From contig JAHZJY010000160.1 in assembly GCA_022600695.1 (NCBI GenBank), positions 1-17,708 of the forward strand: a stretch of 17,708 nucleotides of DNA, written 5' to 3'. This stretch comes from Actinomycetes bacterium. Lineage in GTDB: Bacteria > Actinomycetota > Actinomycetes > Mycobacteriales > Mycobacteriaceae. Within the stretch, counting starts at the first letter, position 1. Each line of letters starts with the position of its first letter. This document shows positions 7,956-17,708 of the stretch, piece by piece. Below the pieces are notes generated by a model that saw only the letters and a list, made by a program, of their open reading frames with translations, was not told the origin of the DNA and did not search any database. Both the position numbers and the translations under genes were made by a program.

Positions 7956-8829
7956 ACCGGGCGAAACCCTCCCTGGCGTAGGGGACGTAGCGGTACTTCA
8001 TCGGCACCCGGTCCCACAGCCGGTTCGCCGTCCGACTGCGGCACATCGCGGCGAACCGCTGATACCGCCGCTCCCGGCGGTCATCCCACGGCAGTCCCAG
8101 GATGGACCGGGTCGTCGGCGGCATACCGCCGGTGGTGAGGAAGGCGGCCAGCGGATTGAAAACCGGTGCCACAAGTTTCCAGAGCAGCGGCGGGACACCC
8201 TTCGGTCGCGGGAAACCCTTGGTGACGTACCCGATGCCGTACCGGGCGCTGCGATGCGCGACGAGCACGTCGCTGATCATGTGATCCCAGTAGCGCTCGA
8301 ATGCGGCGTAGTCCGCCGGCATCGGGCGATCACTGACTCCATAGCGCCGGTACCAGGTTTTGGACTCCGCGTACATCTGCTCCTTCTCGGCACGGGAGAG
8401 CCTCTTGACGAACGTGTCGGTGAAGTAGAGCACCTGATCGAAGAAGGTGGCGTGCGCCCAGAAGTAGGTCTCGGGATCGAGCGCGTGGTAGCGGCCGCCA
8501 CCGAACTCCGCCGGCAGTTCGCCCTTGATATCGGTGTGGAAAGCGCGCACCTGCGGGCCGGCGTTGTCGTTCTCGCTGCCGTAGACGGTCCGGTAGATCG
8601 GGGGCAGCGAACGCCGGATCCGGGCGGCGGTGTCGGCGAAGAACACCGAATGGTCGACGACGCCCTGACCGAGTTCGGCCAGCATGTTCTGCAACACCGC
8701 GGGCCGGGGGCCGATCAGCGCGATCCGGCGGTCGCCGAAGTACCGCCAGACCAGCGAATCCGGGCCCAGCGGCGCGGCGTCAGGGGCAGTCGTGCGGGTG
8801 ACGTCCGGAGTCCCGGCCTGCTCAGCCAT
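7948..8829 (-). CDS. Oxygenase MpaB family protein (DUF2236)
   Basis: A 293-residue protein of the DUF2236 family, named after fungal MpaB and related to the heme-dependent latex-clearing oxygenases. Recognisable features are [13 protein letters not shown] near the N-terminus, [18 protein letters not shown] with the conserved histidine (H126), and the stretches [21 protein letters not shown] and ERYWDHMI, which are typical of actinobacterial members. Members tested elsewhere are oxygenases, but no substrate can be read here. The start is taken as ATG 8829 ([10 protein letters not shown]). An upstream in-frame ATG at 8865 would add 12 residues, but those codons hold the candidate operator. It heads a unit with tetR (8-base overlap) and the nitroreductase-like gene. 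Confidence 0.85.
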   Translation of the reverse strand: MAEQAGTPDVTRTTAPDAAPLGPDSLVWRYFGDRRIALIGPRPAVLQNMLAELGQGVVDHSVFFADTAARIRRSLPPIYRTVYGSENDNAGPQVRAFHTDIKGELPAEFGGGRYHALDPETYFWAHATFFDQVLYFTDTFVKRLSRAEKEQMYAESKTWYRRYGVSDRPMPADYAAFERYWDHMISDVLVAHRSARYGIGYVTKGFPRPKGVPPLLWKLVAPVFNPLAAFLTTGGMPPTTRSILGLPWDDRRERRYQRFAAMCRSRTANRLWDRVPMKYRYVPYAREGFARYG

Positions 8830-8830
8830 G

Positions 8831-8845
8831 TGCAACAGTGTTACA
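8831..8845 (-). promoter_or_regulatory. Candidate TetR operator overlapping the mpaB-like gene promoter
   Basis: TGCAACAGTGTTACA is an imperfect 7-1-7 palindrome with six of seven positions symmetric, the size and style of many mycobacterial TetR operators (ACA-N-TGT core). It ends one base before the chosen ATG of the oxygenase gene. On the minus strand TAACAC (8843-8838) could be a -10 element for a leaderless transcript starting at or next to the ATG, and there is no Shine-Dalgarno sequence. The tetR gene two positions downstream is the obvious candidate regulator. No -35 is evident. Confidence 0.4.
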
Positions 8846-8961
8846 GATTTCGTACTGTGTATCATCGCGGGGGTCCACTACCCGCACGCCCCGGCGGGCG
8901 CTGCGCGTGTGGCTGTGGGTGGGCGGGTTTTACCGTCGGGGGCCCGCGGGATCGGCGCGGA

Positions 8962-11103
<2,142 letters not shown>

Positions 11104-11138
11104 AACCCGACCATACCCCTAGGGGGTATAGGTATCAA
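11104..11138 (-). promoter_or_regulatory. Promoter of the copper ATPase gene, probably leaderless
   Basis: On the minus strand, TTGATA (11138-11133) and TATGGT (11115-11110) form a -35/-10 pair with a 17-base spacer. Six bases after the -10 lies the A of the ATG at 11103, so transcription starting there would give a leaderless mRNA, common in mycobacteria. No Shine-Dalgarno sequence is visible before the ATG, which agrees. The copper operator palindrome occupies the spacer and the upstream part of the -10, ideal for repression. Confidence 0.55.
11113..11129 (-). promoter_or_regulatory. CsoR/RicR-like copper operator
   Basis: ATACCCCTAGGGGGTAT is a palindrome with arms ATACCCC and GGGGTAT around a TAG centre. 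It closely resembles the GC-rich ATACCCC...GGGGTAT operators bound by CsoR-family copper sensors (CsoR, RicR), which release DNA when loaded with Cu(I). It stands in front of a copper ATPase and between its -35 and -10, so copper-inducible control is the straightforward reading. Which sensor acts cannot be told. The palindrome also contains the TAG stop of the preceding gene. Confidence 0.75.
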
Positions 11139-11385
11139 GGGCCGCCGGTGGGCGACCGCGACACAGCCCGGTCACCCCCAGCACCGCCAGCACCCCGGCG
11201 GTCGTCGCCAACAACCAGGCCAGGACCATCAGCGGCGGGTCGTAGACCGCAGAGACGGTGGCGGGTTGACCGTCGGTGATCGGCGGTACGTCGACCAGGG
11301 TCCGGACACCGGCCCAGCACAAGCCCGCGCCGACACCCGCCGACAGGGCCAACAGCAGATACACCAGATACCTGCGGTGTTTCAC
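11119..11385 (-). CDS. Small two-helix membrane protein (Rv0514-like)
   Basis: An 88-residue protein starting MKHRRYLVYLLL at GTG 11385, which overlaps the preceding stop codon as GTGA. Hydrophobic helices at about 6-27 and 53-75 enclose an extracytoplasmic loop with VDVPPITDGQPATVSAVYDPP. The frame is open further upstream (to 11586), but that extension is a shadow of the preceding gene in another frame and reads as unstructured Arg/Pro/Gly-rich sequence. Position and size fit Rv0514 of the M. tuberculosis heme operon. The function is unknown. Its stop codon TAG (11121-11119) lies inside the copper operator of the next gene. Confidence 0.75.
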   Translation of the reverse strand: MKHRRYLVYLLLALSAGVGAGLCWAGVRTLVDVPPITDGQPATVSAVYDPPLMVLAWLLATTAGVLAVLGVTGLCRGRPPAALDTYTP

Positions 11386-11945
11386 CGCGACTCCACTAGC
11401 CGGGTGAGCGCGGCCCGCAGACTCTCGTGGTCCCGGGCCCAGGCCTGGGCGAAGCTGCCATTGGCGAACTTGATCCCGACCGGGGTGCGTCCCCGCGGTA
11501 CGCCGTTGATCTCGCCGAGCGTGCGGGACGTCTGCCATTTCTCCAGTGGCCCGGTGGAACTGACCCCGAGGGCGCGGCCCTGCCATTTGTCCATCAGACC
11601 CGCGGTCCGGACGGTGTGATCGGGATCCGGGTACACGGCCACGATCTTGTCCACCGCCACCGCCTCGGTGCCCTCACGCAGTGTGTCGGCGGTCAGTTCC
11701 ACACTGGTGTGGGTGCGCGCGGCCTTGATCTGCAGTGCCATGAACCCACCCACCATCGCCAGAAAGAGCAGTGGGACGAATACCGGGAACCCGAGGCCGG
11801 CGCGATACTGAACGAAGACCATGATCAGCGCGGCCACCGGACCGGCCAGCACCCAGTACCAACTGGCGCCGCTCTCGAAGAACAACGGTTGCTCCCGGTC
11901 ATCCATCGGCAGTTCGCCCTTCGGCCTCACGTCATCCATCGGCAT
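11382..11945 (-). CDS. Conserved mycobacterial membrane protein (Rv0513-like)
   Basis: A 187-residue protein with an acidic N-terminus, two helices (about 28-47 and 53-72) and a soluble C-terminal domain of about 110 residues (HTSVELTADTL through GIKFANGSFAQAWARDHESLRAAL). That layout is reminiscent of DUF3093 proteins, but I am not certain of the family. It corresponds to Rv0513 by position after hemB. The start is uncertain among ATG 11945, ATG 11939 (with GGGGCG about 8 bases upstream) and ATG 11906; the longest is given, overlapping the upstream gene by 14 bases. It is coupled to the next gene through GTGA. No function is known to me. Confidence 0.75.
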   Translation of the reverse strand: MPMDDVRPKGELPMDDREQPLFFESGASWYWVLAGPVAALIMVFVQYRAGLGFPVFVPLLFLAMVGGFMALQIKAARTHTSVELTADTLREGTEAVAVDKIVAVYPDPDHTVRTAGLMDKWQGRALGVSSTGPLEKWQTSRTLGEINGVPRGRTPVGIKFANGSFAQAWARDHESLRAALTRLVESR

Positions 11946-12360
11946 AACGCCCCGGAACGGCGGTGCGGCCCAGCATCAGCGTTCCGACGATGATCGGCAG
12001 CAGGCTCAGCAAGGCCAGGATGTGGGTGCCGGCCAGCACCGAGGCCACCGCGACGATGACGACGATCGCCATGCCCAGGGCGATGACCGCCCGCCGGAAC
12101 CGGGGGTCGGGACCACGGGCCCGCACCGCCAGCGCGATCAACCCGGCGGCGGCGATACAGAACAGCACCCCGGCGCTGCGGTGGAGTAGGGCGTAGTCGC
12201 GCACGGCCTGATCGGACACCGTGGCGGGGGCGGCCTGACGCAGCGCGTCGAAACTCATCGTGGCCGCCATCAACCCGCCCAGCATGAGCATCACCCCGCC
12301 GACCACCAGCAACCAGAACGCGACACCGGGACCGGCCGGTCGGGCATCGTGCGCTGTCAT
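11932..12360 (-). CDS. Four-helix membrane protein of unknown function
   Basis: A 142-residue hydrophobic protein. Helices are visible at about 12-34, 57-80, 91-110 and 112-131. The loop between the first two is polar (DALRQAAPATVSDQAVRDYALLHR) and probably external. I do not recognise a family. It lies 17 bases after the preceding membrane protein gene and overlaps the following one by 14 bases, so it is part of the heme operon transcript. No member of this type sits at this position in M. tuberculosis as far as I recall. No cysteine pair or histidine pattern suggests metal or heme binding; C68 is the only cysteine. Confidence 0.7.
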   Translation of the reverse strand: MTAHDARPAGPGVAFWLLVVGGVMLMLGGLMAATMSFDALRQAAPATVSDQAVRDYALLHRSAGVLFCIAAAGLIALAVRARGPDPRFRRAVIALGMAIVVIVAVASVLAGTHILALLSLLPIIVGTLMLGRTAVPGRYADG

Positions 12361-12377
12361 CTTCCGATCAGCCTAGG

Positions 12378-12800
12378 TCAGCGGGTGAAGAACCGGGTCG
12401 AGTCCGGCCGGTGCAGCGCGAAGATACCGCCACCGACCAGCACACACCCCACGATGCCGGTGACCGCGTAGACCACCGCGGCCACCGGTGGTCGCGGAGT
12501 CCCGAACAGGCTCATCATGGTGTAGACGGTGGTCGCGATCCCGCCGGCGGTCAGCACCGTGCGGATCCAGCGGTGGCCGGACCTCAGCAGCAGCAGAAAG
12601 GTCAAGACCACGCCGCCGATGACGAGGATCAGCACCGCGGTGGTGGTGAAGATCAGGAACGAGTCGGCGGCCGCGGCCGCCGCATAGGCGTCGACCAGTT
12701 GCCCGATCAGCAACAGTGGCAGCGCGGCCATCCACAGCCAGAAACCGGTATCGACGTCGGCCGGCCGCGACGGCAGTCCGGTCGGCTGCGGCTCGGTCAT
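12378..12800 (-). CDS. Four-helix membrane protein of unknown function
   Basis: A 140-residue protein starting MTEPQPTG at ATG 12800, which overlaps the hemB stop as ATGA. A second in-frame ATG three codons earlier (12809) is less likely because it breaks this pattern. Four helices are visible: GFWLWMAALPLLLIGQLVDAY, SFLIFTTTAVLILVIGGVV, RTVLTAGGIATTVYTMMSLF and VAAVVYAVTGIVGCVLVGGG. The organisation resembles the next gene (similar size, four helices, both termini likely cytoplasmic), so the pair may be distant paralogues, though I see no clear sequence similarity by eye. Co-transcription with hemB is likely; function is unknown. Confidence 0.72.
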   Translation of the reverse strand: MTEPQPTGLPSRPADVDTGFWLWMAALPLLLIGQLVDAYAAAAAADSFLIFTTTAVLILVIGGVVLTFLLLLRSGHRWIRTVLTAGGIATTVYTMMSLFGTPRPPVAAVVYAVTGIVGCVLVGGGIFALHRPDSTRFFTR

Positions 12801-13777
12801 GACAGCCATCCCGCCGCGTCGGCGGCCCAGTAGGTCAGCACGATATCCGCGCCGGCGCGGCGGATGGCGGTCAACGACTCCAGCGCGGCGGCGCGGCCGT
12901 CCACCCAGCCGTTGGCAGCCGCGGCGGTGATCATCGCGTACTCCCCCGACACCTGATAGGCGGCCACCGGAACCGGTGAGATCTCCGCGGCCGCGGCCAC
13001 GACGTCGAGATAGGCCATCGCGGGTTTCACCATGACGATATCGGCACCTTCCTCCACATCCAGCGTTATCTCCCGCAGCGCCTCGCGAGCGTTACCGCCG
13101 TCCTGCTGATACGTCCGGCGATCACCGACCAGGCTGGAAGCCACCGCCTCGCGGAACGGACCGTAGAACGACGAGGCGAACTTCGCGGCATAGGCCAGGA
13201 TCGCCACGCCGGCGAACCCGGCGTCGTCGAGCCCGTCCCGGATGGCGGCCACCTGACCGTCCATCATCCCGCTCGGGCCGACCACCCCCGCACCGGCCTG
13301 TGCCTGTGCGACAGCAAGTTTCACGTACTGGGCATTGGTCGCGTCATTGTCGATCCGGCCCGCCGCGTCGACGATCCCGCAGTGTCCGTGGTCGGTGAAC
13401 TCGTCCAGACAGGTGTCGGCCATCACCACGGTGGCGTCGGCGAGGTCGGCGGCGAGGTCGCGCAACGCCAGGTTGAGGATACCGTCGGGGTCCAGTCCGC
13501 AGGATCCGACGGAGTCCTTGTCCGCCTCCCGCGGCACCCCGAAGATCATCAGCCCGCCCACCCCGGCCTCGACGGCCGCCGCGGCCGCAGCGCGCAGCGA
13601 GTCGCGGGTGTGCTGGACGACACCCGGCATGGAAGAAATGGGCCTGGGCTCGGATATACCGTCGGCGACGAACATCGGCAGCACCAGGTGCCGCGGCTCC
13701 AGCGAGGTCTGCGCCACCAGACGGCGCAGGGCCGGAGTGGACCGCAGCCGGCGCGGACGCTGCCTGGGGAACGCCAT
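12797..13777 (-). CDS. hemB: Delta-aminolevulinic acid dehydratase (porphobilinogen synthase)
   Basis: A 326-residue TIM-barrel enzyme that condenses two 5-aminolevulinate molecules to porphobilinogen. Both Schiff-base lysines are present: K199 in AYAAKFASSFYGPFREA and K251 in MVKPAMAYLD. The metal-site loop reads DTCLDEFTDHGHCG (121-134), with two cysteines and an aspartate where three-cysteine zinc enzymes have C-x-C. I recall the same pattern in other mycobacteria, so it is not a defect. Other signatures are GPSGMMDGQV and YQVSGEYAMI. The ATG at 13777 lies 14 bases after the hemD stop, one of the few non-overlapping junctions in this operon. It corresponds to Rv0512. Confidence 0.97.
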   Translation of the reverse strand: MAFPRQRPRRLRSTPALRRLVAQTSLEPRHLVLPMFVADGISEPRPISSMPGVVQHTRDSLRAAAAAAVEAGVGGLMIFGVPREADKDSVGSCGLDPDGILNLALRDLAADLADATVVMADTCLDEFTDHGHCGIVDAAGRIDNDATNAQYVKLAVAQAQAGAGVVGPSGMMDGQVAAIRDGLDDAGFAGVAILAYAAKFASSFYGPFREAVASSLVGDRRTYQQDGGNAREALREITLDVEEGADIVMVKPAMAYLDVVAAAAEISPVPVAAYQVSGEYAMITAAAANGWVDGRAAALESLTAIRRAGADIVLTYWAADAAGWLS

Positions 13778-13791
13778 CGCAGGGGCCGGGC

Positions 13792-15450
13792 CTACCGGCG
13801 CCGGCTCTTCTTCCGCGGCGGCGGCAGGGCACCCTCGGCCCGCAGCCGGGCGGCGTGCTCGGCCAACGCATCGACCAGCGGCCCGACGGCCGCGGTCTCC
13901 GGCCGGACATCGACCCGCAGCCCGAACTCGGCCGCGGTTTCGGCGGTCTTGGGCCCGATACAGGCCACGATGGTGCGGGCATGCGGTTTGCCCGCGATGC
14001 CGACGAGGTTGCGCACCGTGGAACTGGAGGTGAAGCAGACCGCGTCGAACCCGCCGGTCTTGATCATCTCCCGGGTCGCCGCCGGCGGCGGCGCAGCCCG
14101 CACGGTCCGGTAGGCGGTGACGTCCTCGATCTCCCAGCCGCGCTCCCGGAGGCCCTCGGCCAGGGTTTCGGTGGCGATATCGGCCCGCGGCAGCAGCACC
14201 CGGTTGACCGGGTCGAAGACATTGTCGTACTCCGGGAAATCGTCGAGCAGCCCGAGCGAGGACTGCTCACCGGCGGGCACCAGTTCGGGGCTGATCCCGA
14301 ATGCCCGCACCCGGTCGGCGGTGGCCTCACCGACACAGGCGATCTTGACCCCGGAGAACGCCCGGGCGTCCAGACCGAACTCGGAGAACTTCTCCCACAC
14401 CGCGCGCACCGCGTTGGTGGAGGTGAACACCACCCACTGATAACGCCCGTCGACCAGACCCTTGACCGCACGTTCCATCTGGGCCGGGCTGCGGGGTGGC
14501 TCGACGGCGATGGTCGGCACCTCGATCGGCAGCGCCCCGTGGGCGACCAGCCGCTCGCTCATCTCGCCGGCCTGCTCCTTGGTGCGCGGCACCAGCACGG
14601 TCCAGCCGTACAGGGCGCGACTCTCCCACCAGTTCAGCTTGGCCCGTGCGTTGACGGTGCGCCCGATCGTCACCACGAGCGGACCGGACAACGGACCGGC
14701 CGGGTCACCGGCACCCGGCGGAGTCTGGTCGGCAAGCCCGGCCAGGGTCGACTCCACCGAACGCTGCTTGCAGGTGGTGCCCTGGGCGGTCACCACGCAC
14801 GGAGTCGATTCGGACAGGCCATACTCCACCAGGGTGCGGGCCGCGTCGGCGAGGTGCGAGACGGTCGCGGTCAGGATCAGCGGACCCGGCGCGGCGGCCA
14901 GCGCGGCCCAGTCCACCTCACCGCGCACATCGGCGACGGTGTGGGTGGATCCCAGCGGCAGCCCGGCGTAGCTGGGCACCGATACCGTGGCCGGCAGCCC
15001 CGGGACGATCTCGAACGTCAGGTGGGAGCGCGACACCGCGCTGACCTCGGTGATGACCGAGTCGACCGACATCGGGTCACCGGCGACCAGGCGAACCACG
15101 TCAGTCCCCGACTTGGCCTCCGCCACCAGAGTTTTGGCCACCTCGGCCGGCTCGCCGAGCGCGGGCCGGACATCCGGCCCCGTCGCGACCAACGGCGGCG
15201 CGGTCCGGTCGTCGCCGGGGGACTCCGCGCTCTCCGGCGCCGGACCGACAGCCGGCGGCAGATCGACGCCGACCAGTTTCAGTACCGCCTCGGGAACATC
15301 GGGGTCGGTGAACACACAGGCGGCATTGGCCAGCACGGTCCGGGCCCGTGTGGTCAGCAGCCCCGGGTCGCCCGGACCCGCGCCCACGAACGTGATTCGC
15401 CCCGGATTGGCCTTGCGTCCGCGGCCGCTCCCGTGACCAGTCATCTTCAC
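13792..15450 (-). CDS. hemD: Uroporphyrinogen-III synthase fused to an N-terminal uroporphyrinogen methyltransferase-like domain
   Basis: A 552-residue two-domain protein. Residues about 18-265 form a tetrapyrrole methylase (CobA/SUMT-like) domain starting [16 protein letters not shown], with VVRLVAGDP (118-126), [19 protein letters not shown] (148-166) and [10 protein letters not shown] (223-232). Residues about 281-535 are a HemD domain ([72 protein letters not shown]) that closes hydroxymethylbilane to uroporphyrinogen III with inversion of ring D. The methylase motifs depart from the usual RLKGGDPF, so its activity is uncertain. A basic tail ([10 protein letters not shown]) ends the protein. 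GTG 15450 gives a GTGA overlap with hemC; ATG 15444 (MTGHG) is the alternative. It matches Rv0511. Confidence 0.94.
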   Translation of the reverse strand: MKMTGHGSGRGRKANPGRITFVGAGPGDPGLLTTRARTVLANAACVFTDPDVPEAVLKLVGVDLPPAVGPAPESAESPGDDRTAPPLVATGPDVRPALGEPAEVAKTLVAEAKSGTDVVRLVAGDPMSVDSVITEVSAVSRSHLTFEIVPGLPATVSVPSYAGLPLGSTHTVADVRGEVDWAALAAAPGPLILTATVSHLADAARTLVEYGLSESTPCVVTAQGTTCKQRSVESTLAGLADQTPPGAGDPAGPLSGPLVVTIGRTVNARAKLNWWESRALYGWTVLVPRTKEQAGEMSERLVAHGALPIEVPTIAVEPPRSPAQMERAVKGLVDGRYQWVVFTSTNAVRAVWEKFSEFGLDARAFSGVKIACVGEATADRVRAFGISPELVPAGEQSSLGLLDDFPEYDNVFDPVNRVLLPRADIATETLAEGLRERGWEIEDVTAYRTVRAAPPPAATREMIKTGGFDAVCFTSSSTVRNLVGIAGKPHARTIVACIGPKTAETAAEFGLRVDVRPETAAVGPLVDALAEHAARLRAEGALPPPRKKSRRR

Positions 15451-16397
15451 TCCCGCTCTACCGCATCATCGCGGAGTCGTATCGCCATGACCTCGCGCGC
15501 ACCGAGTTCGAACAACTCCGCGGCGACCGCGAGCCCCAGCTCTGCGGGCCGGTCGGGGTTGCCGATACCGGACGCACGGATCACATCGGATCCGTCCACC
15601 GCCGCCACGCACGCGCGCAGCGACAGCTCCTCGAAGACGCGACCGTCCTCATCGATGGACTCGACCACCTCGGCGATCGCGCCCACCGGTGCGGAGCAGC
15701 CCGCCTCCAGGTCGGCCAGCAGGGCTCGCTCGGCGGTGACCGCGGCGCGGGTGTCGGAATCGTCCAATTCCGACAACAGCTCCGCAAGCACGGTGTCCCC
15801 CGAACGGCATTCCACCGCGAGCGCACCCTGAGCCGGCGCCGGCACCATCTGCACCGGCTCCAACGTCTCAGTGACATCGTCGAGTCGTCCCAGACGGGCC
15901 AGGCCCGCCCGGGCGACCACGATGGCGTCGAGATCACCACTGCTTACCCTGTTCAACCTGGTGTCAAGGTTGCCCCTTAGGGGGCGGATTTCCAAACCGA
16001 GACCCAGTGCTCTAAGCTGCGCTCCCCGGCGCACGGAGGATGTTCCGATCACCGAACCGGTCGGCAACTCCCCCAGCACCAGCCCGTCCCGGGCCACCAG
16101 GGCGTCCCGGGCATCGGCGCGCGGCGGTATCGCGGCGATGACGAAACGGGCGTCGGCCGCCGTCGGCAGATCCTTGTAGGAGTGCACGGCCATATCGACC
16201 CGTTCGTCGGCGATCGCCTCCCGCAGCGCCGCGGTGAACACCCCGACGCCGATCTCGGCGACCGGCCTGGCGGACCGGTCGCCATCGGTGCTGATGATCA
16301 CCAACTCGGCGTCATGGCCGCGCGCGATCAGCTGATCCCGGATGGCTCCGGCCTGGGTGGTGGCCAGCAGGCTGCCGCGGGTGCCGATCCGGATCAA
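15447..16397 (-). CDS. hemC: Hydroxymethylbilane synthase (porphobilinogen deaminase)
   Basis: A 316-residue enzyme that polymerises four porphobilinogen units into hydroxymethylbilane. The dipyrromethane-cofactor cysteine is C234 in [11 protein letters not shown]. The catalytic aspartate is D76 in VHSYKDLPT. Substrate-binding arginines appear in [13 protein letters not shown] and [12 protein letters not shown]. Length is normal. The start is the rare codon TTG at 16397, which overlaps the hemA stop as TTGA and gives [15 protein letters not shown], exactly where homologues begin. The stop overlaps hemD as GTGA. The TTG start may lower expression relative to hemA. It corresponds to Rv0510. Confidence 0.97.
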   Translation of the reverse strand: MIRIGTRGSLLATTQAGAIRDQLIARGHDAELVIISTDGDRSARPVAEIGVGVFTAALREAIADERVDMAVHSYKDLPTAADARFVIAAIPPRADARDALVARDGLVLGELPTGSVIGTSSVRRGAQLRALGLGLEIRPLRGNLDTRLNRVSSGDLDAIVVARAGLARLGRLDDVTETLEPVQMVPAPAQGALAVECRSGDTVLAELLSELDDSDTRAAVTAERALLADLEAGCSAPVGAIAEVVESIDEDGRVFEELSLRACVAAVDGSDVIRASGIGNPDRPAELGLAVAAELFELGAREVMAIRLRDDAVERE

Positions 16398-17708
16398 GCG
16401 TCGGATTCCGTTGCAGGCAAGACGATTTCGCCCGCAGCCACCGCATCGACCGCCTGCGGATCCAGCTCGAACAGCTCGCGCAGCGCCTCGGCGTAGGTGT
16501 TGGCCCCGGGGGCCCCGGCAAGTTGTTTGACCCGCACGGTGGGAGCGTGCAGCAGCTTGTCGACAACTCGGCGCACGGTCCGGGCGACTTCATCGCGGTC
16601 GGCGTTGTCCAGCCCCGGCAACCGGTTGTCGAGCCGCAGCAACTCGGCCTCGACCACCTCGGCGGCACGCTGGCGCAGTGCGGTGACGGTCGGAGTGACC
16701 TCGGCCACCCGCTGACTGGCCAGGTAAGCCGCGACCTCCGCGGCGACGATCCGCCGGGCGGCTTCGGCGTCGGCGGCGGCCGCCCGTGCCGACGGCTCGC
16801 GCTGCACCCGGTCCATGTCGACGACCGAGACACCGGGCAGGCCGGCGACCGCGGAGTCGACATCCCGCGGCATACCGAGATCGCAGAACACCATCGGCTC
16901 GGCCAGTTCATCACGTTGTCCGGCGGCCAGGGCGTGGTGTACATCGGCCAGGGTCACCACCGGGCGCACCGCCCCGGTGCAGCTGACCACCAGATCGGAG
17001 GCGGCCAGCGCCACCGGCAGCTGATCCAGGGACATCGCCTGGGAGCCGACCCCCTGCTCGGCGATGTTCGAGGCCAGGCGCTGCGCCCGGGCTAGCGACC
17101 GGTTGACGACGTTGACCTGGCCGATTCCGGCGCGGACCAGGTGCGCGGCAGTCAGCGCACCCATCGACCCGGCGCCGATCACCGTCGCGGTCCGGCCGAC
17201 CAGCGCGGTATAGGAGGGGCCCAACTCCGGCCGGTACAGCCGCTCCGCGGCGACGTGCAGCGCGACCGACACCACGCTGGCGCCGGCGGCATCGATACAG
17301 GTCTCGGAGTGCACCCGCTTGCCGACCGCCAGCGCCCGCTGGGCCAGGTCGTGCAGAACCCGCCCCACGGTCCGATCACACTCGGCGGTGGCATAGGCGC
17401 GGCGCACCTGCCCGAGCACCTGCTGCTCGCCGATGACGGCGCTGTCCAAACCGCTGGCCACCGCGAAGAGATGCTCGACGGCGGCTTCGCTGTACCGGAC
17501 GTAGGCGTGCCGGGTGAGCTGGCCCATCGACAGGCCGGAATGATCGGCCAGCACCTGGCCGATGGCTGACAGGCCGCCGTGAAACGCGTCGACGACGGCG
17601 TAGACCTCGACCCGGTTGCAGGTGGACAGGATCATCGCCTCGGTGACCACCCCGGACTCCAGCACCTGCTGGACGATCTTGGCCTGATCGGAGTCGCCGG
17701 TGGAGAGC
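16394..17708 (-). CDS. hemA: Glutamyl-tRNA reductase, 5' end cut by the window edge
   Basis: NADPH-dependent reductase that converts glutamyl-tRNA(Glu) to glutamate-1-semialdehyde, the committed step of C5-pathway heme synthesis. The frame is open to the right edge, entering as [19 protein letters not shown], so roughly 20 N-terminal residues are missing. The GTG at 17665 is internal and not the start. The catalytic cysteine is in [11 protein letters not shown]; the catalytic-domain segment [13 protein letters not shown] is present; the Rossmann motif is [16 protein letters not shown]; and [10 protein letters not shown] and [14 protein letters not shown] follow. The C-terminal dimerisation helices end with [15 protein letters not shown]. 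Its stop overlaps hemC as TTGA. It corresponds to Rv0509 and heads the hemACDB operon; its promoter lies outside the window. Confidence 0.96.
   Translation of the reverse strand, partial: LSTGDSDQAKIVQQVLESGVVTEAMILSTCNRVEVYAVVDAFHGGLSAIGQVLADHSGLSMGQLTRHAYVRYSEAAVEHLFAVASGLDSAVIGEQQVLGQVRRAYATAECDRTVGRVLHDLAQRALAVGKRVHSETCIDAAGASVVSVALHVAAERLYRPELGPSYTALVGRTATVIGAGSMGALTAAHLVRAGIGQVNVVNRSLARAQRLASNIAEQGVGSQAMSLDQLPVALAASDLVVSCTGAVRPVVTLADVHHALAAGQRDELAEPMVFCDLGMPRDVDSAVAGLPGVSVVDMDRVQREPSARAAAADAEAARRIVAAEVAAYLASQRVAEVTPTVTALRQRAAEVVEAELLRLDNRLPGLDNADRDEVARTVRRVVDKLLHAPTVRVKQLAGAPGANTYAEALRELFELDPQAVDAVAAGEIVLPATESDA

Noticed and set aside
8866..8961. GC-rich hairpin (around GCGCCCGCCGGGGCGTGC on the minus strand) after the copper ATPase stop as a terminator
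   Set aside because: The stem is only 5-6 pairs, with no T-run after it. Such hairpins are common by chance at this GC content.
11386..11586. Upstream extension of the 88-residue membrane protein gene to 155 residues
   Set aside because: The extension lies fully within the preceding gene in another frame and reads as Arg/Gly/Pro-rich shadow. The GTGA overlap gives a natural start directly before the first helix.
13855..15831. A 658-codon plus-strand open frame antisense to hemD and hemC
   Set aside because: Same reason: compositionally a shadow of the coding strand, with no recognisable domain, opposite well-supported heme genes.

Overview
The window is high-GC actinobacterial DNA, almost certainly from a mycobacterium (Mycobacterium/Mycolicibacterium). 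Gene order and protein sequences follow the block running from hemA to menA in M. tuberculosis (roughly Rv0509 to Rv0534c). These assignments come from recall of that block and reading of motifs; no database search was run. Coding density is very high, nearly all genes lie on the minus strand, and no gene-free stretch exceeds about 135 bases. No rRNA, tRNA, CRISPR array, insertion sequence or phage gene is visible.

Reading in the direction of transcription, from the right edge leftwards: a tetrapyrrole operon hemA (cut by the edge), hemC, hemD (fused to a methyltransferase-like domain), hemB, then four small membrane proteins (12800 down to 11119). The first two of these have no counterpart that I recall in M. 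tuberculosis; the last two match Rv0513/Rv0514 by position. Next comes a P1B-type copper ATPase with its own apparent copper-controlled, leaderless promoter, whose CsoR/RicR-like operator contains the stop codon of the preceding gene. Then an accessory cluster: an MpaB/DUF2236-family oxygenase, a TetR regulator and a deazaflavin (F420)-dependent nitroreductase-like protein, with a candidate TetR operator in front of it. Then a second operon: hemL, a histidine phosphatase, a TlpA/ResA-like lipoprotein thioredoxin, ccdA, resB and ccsB, which couples ALA formation to System II cytochrome c maturation. The left end holds a 53-residue plus-strand membrane protein, a DUF4229 protein and the 3' end of menA (menaquinone synthesis).

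The genes share a respiratory theme: ALA and heme supply (hemA, hemL, hemB, hemC, hemD), heme attachment to cytochrome c (tlpA-like, ccdA, resB, ccsB), menaquinone (menA) and copper handling. Most adjacent genes within the two operons overlap by exactly four bases (ATGA, GTGA or TTGA), suggesting extensive translational coupling.

The most striking observations are: (1) hemL encodes Gln instead of the Schiff-base lysine in its PLP site (FGQVMSGG instead of FGKVMSGG), while everything around it is intact; (2) a 64-base palindrome with a 23-bp perfect stem and terminator-like core lies inside the first codons of resB; (3) an in-frame 36-bp tandem duplication lies in the 3' end of the same gene; (4) the copper operator, promoter and upstream stop codon are superimposed. 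I see no entirely new multi-gene system.
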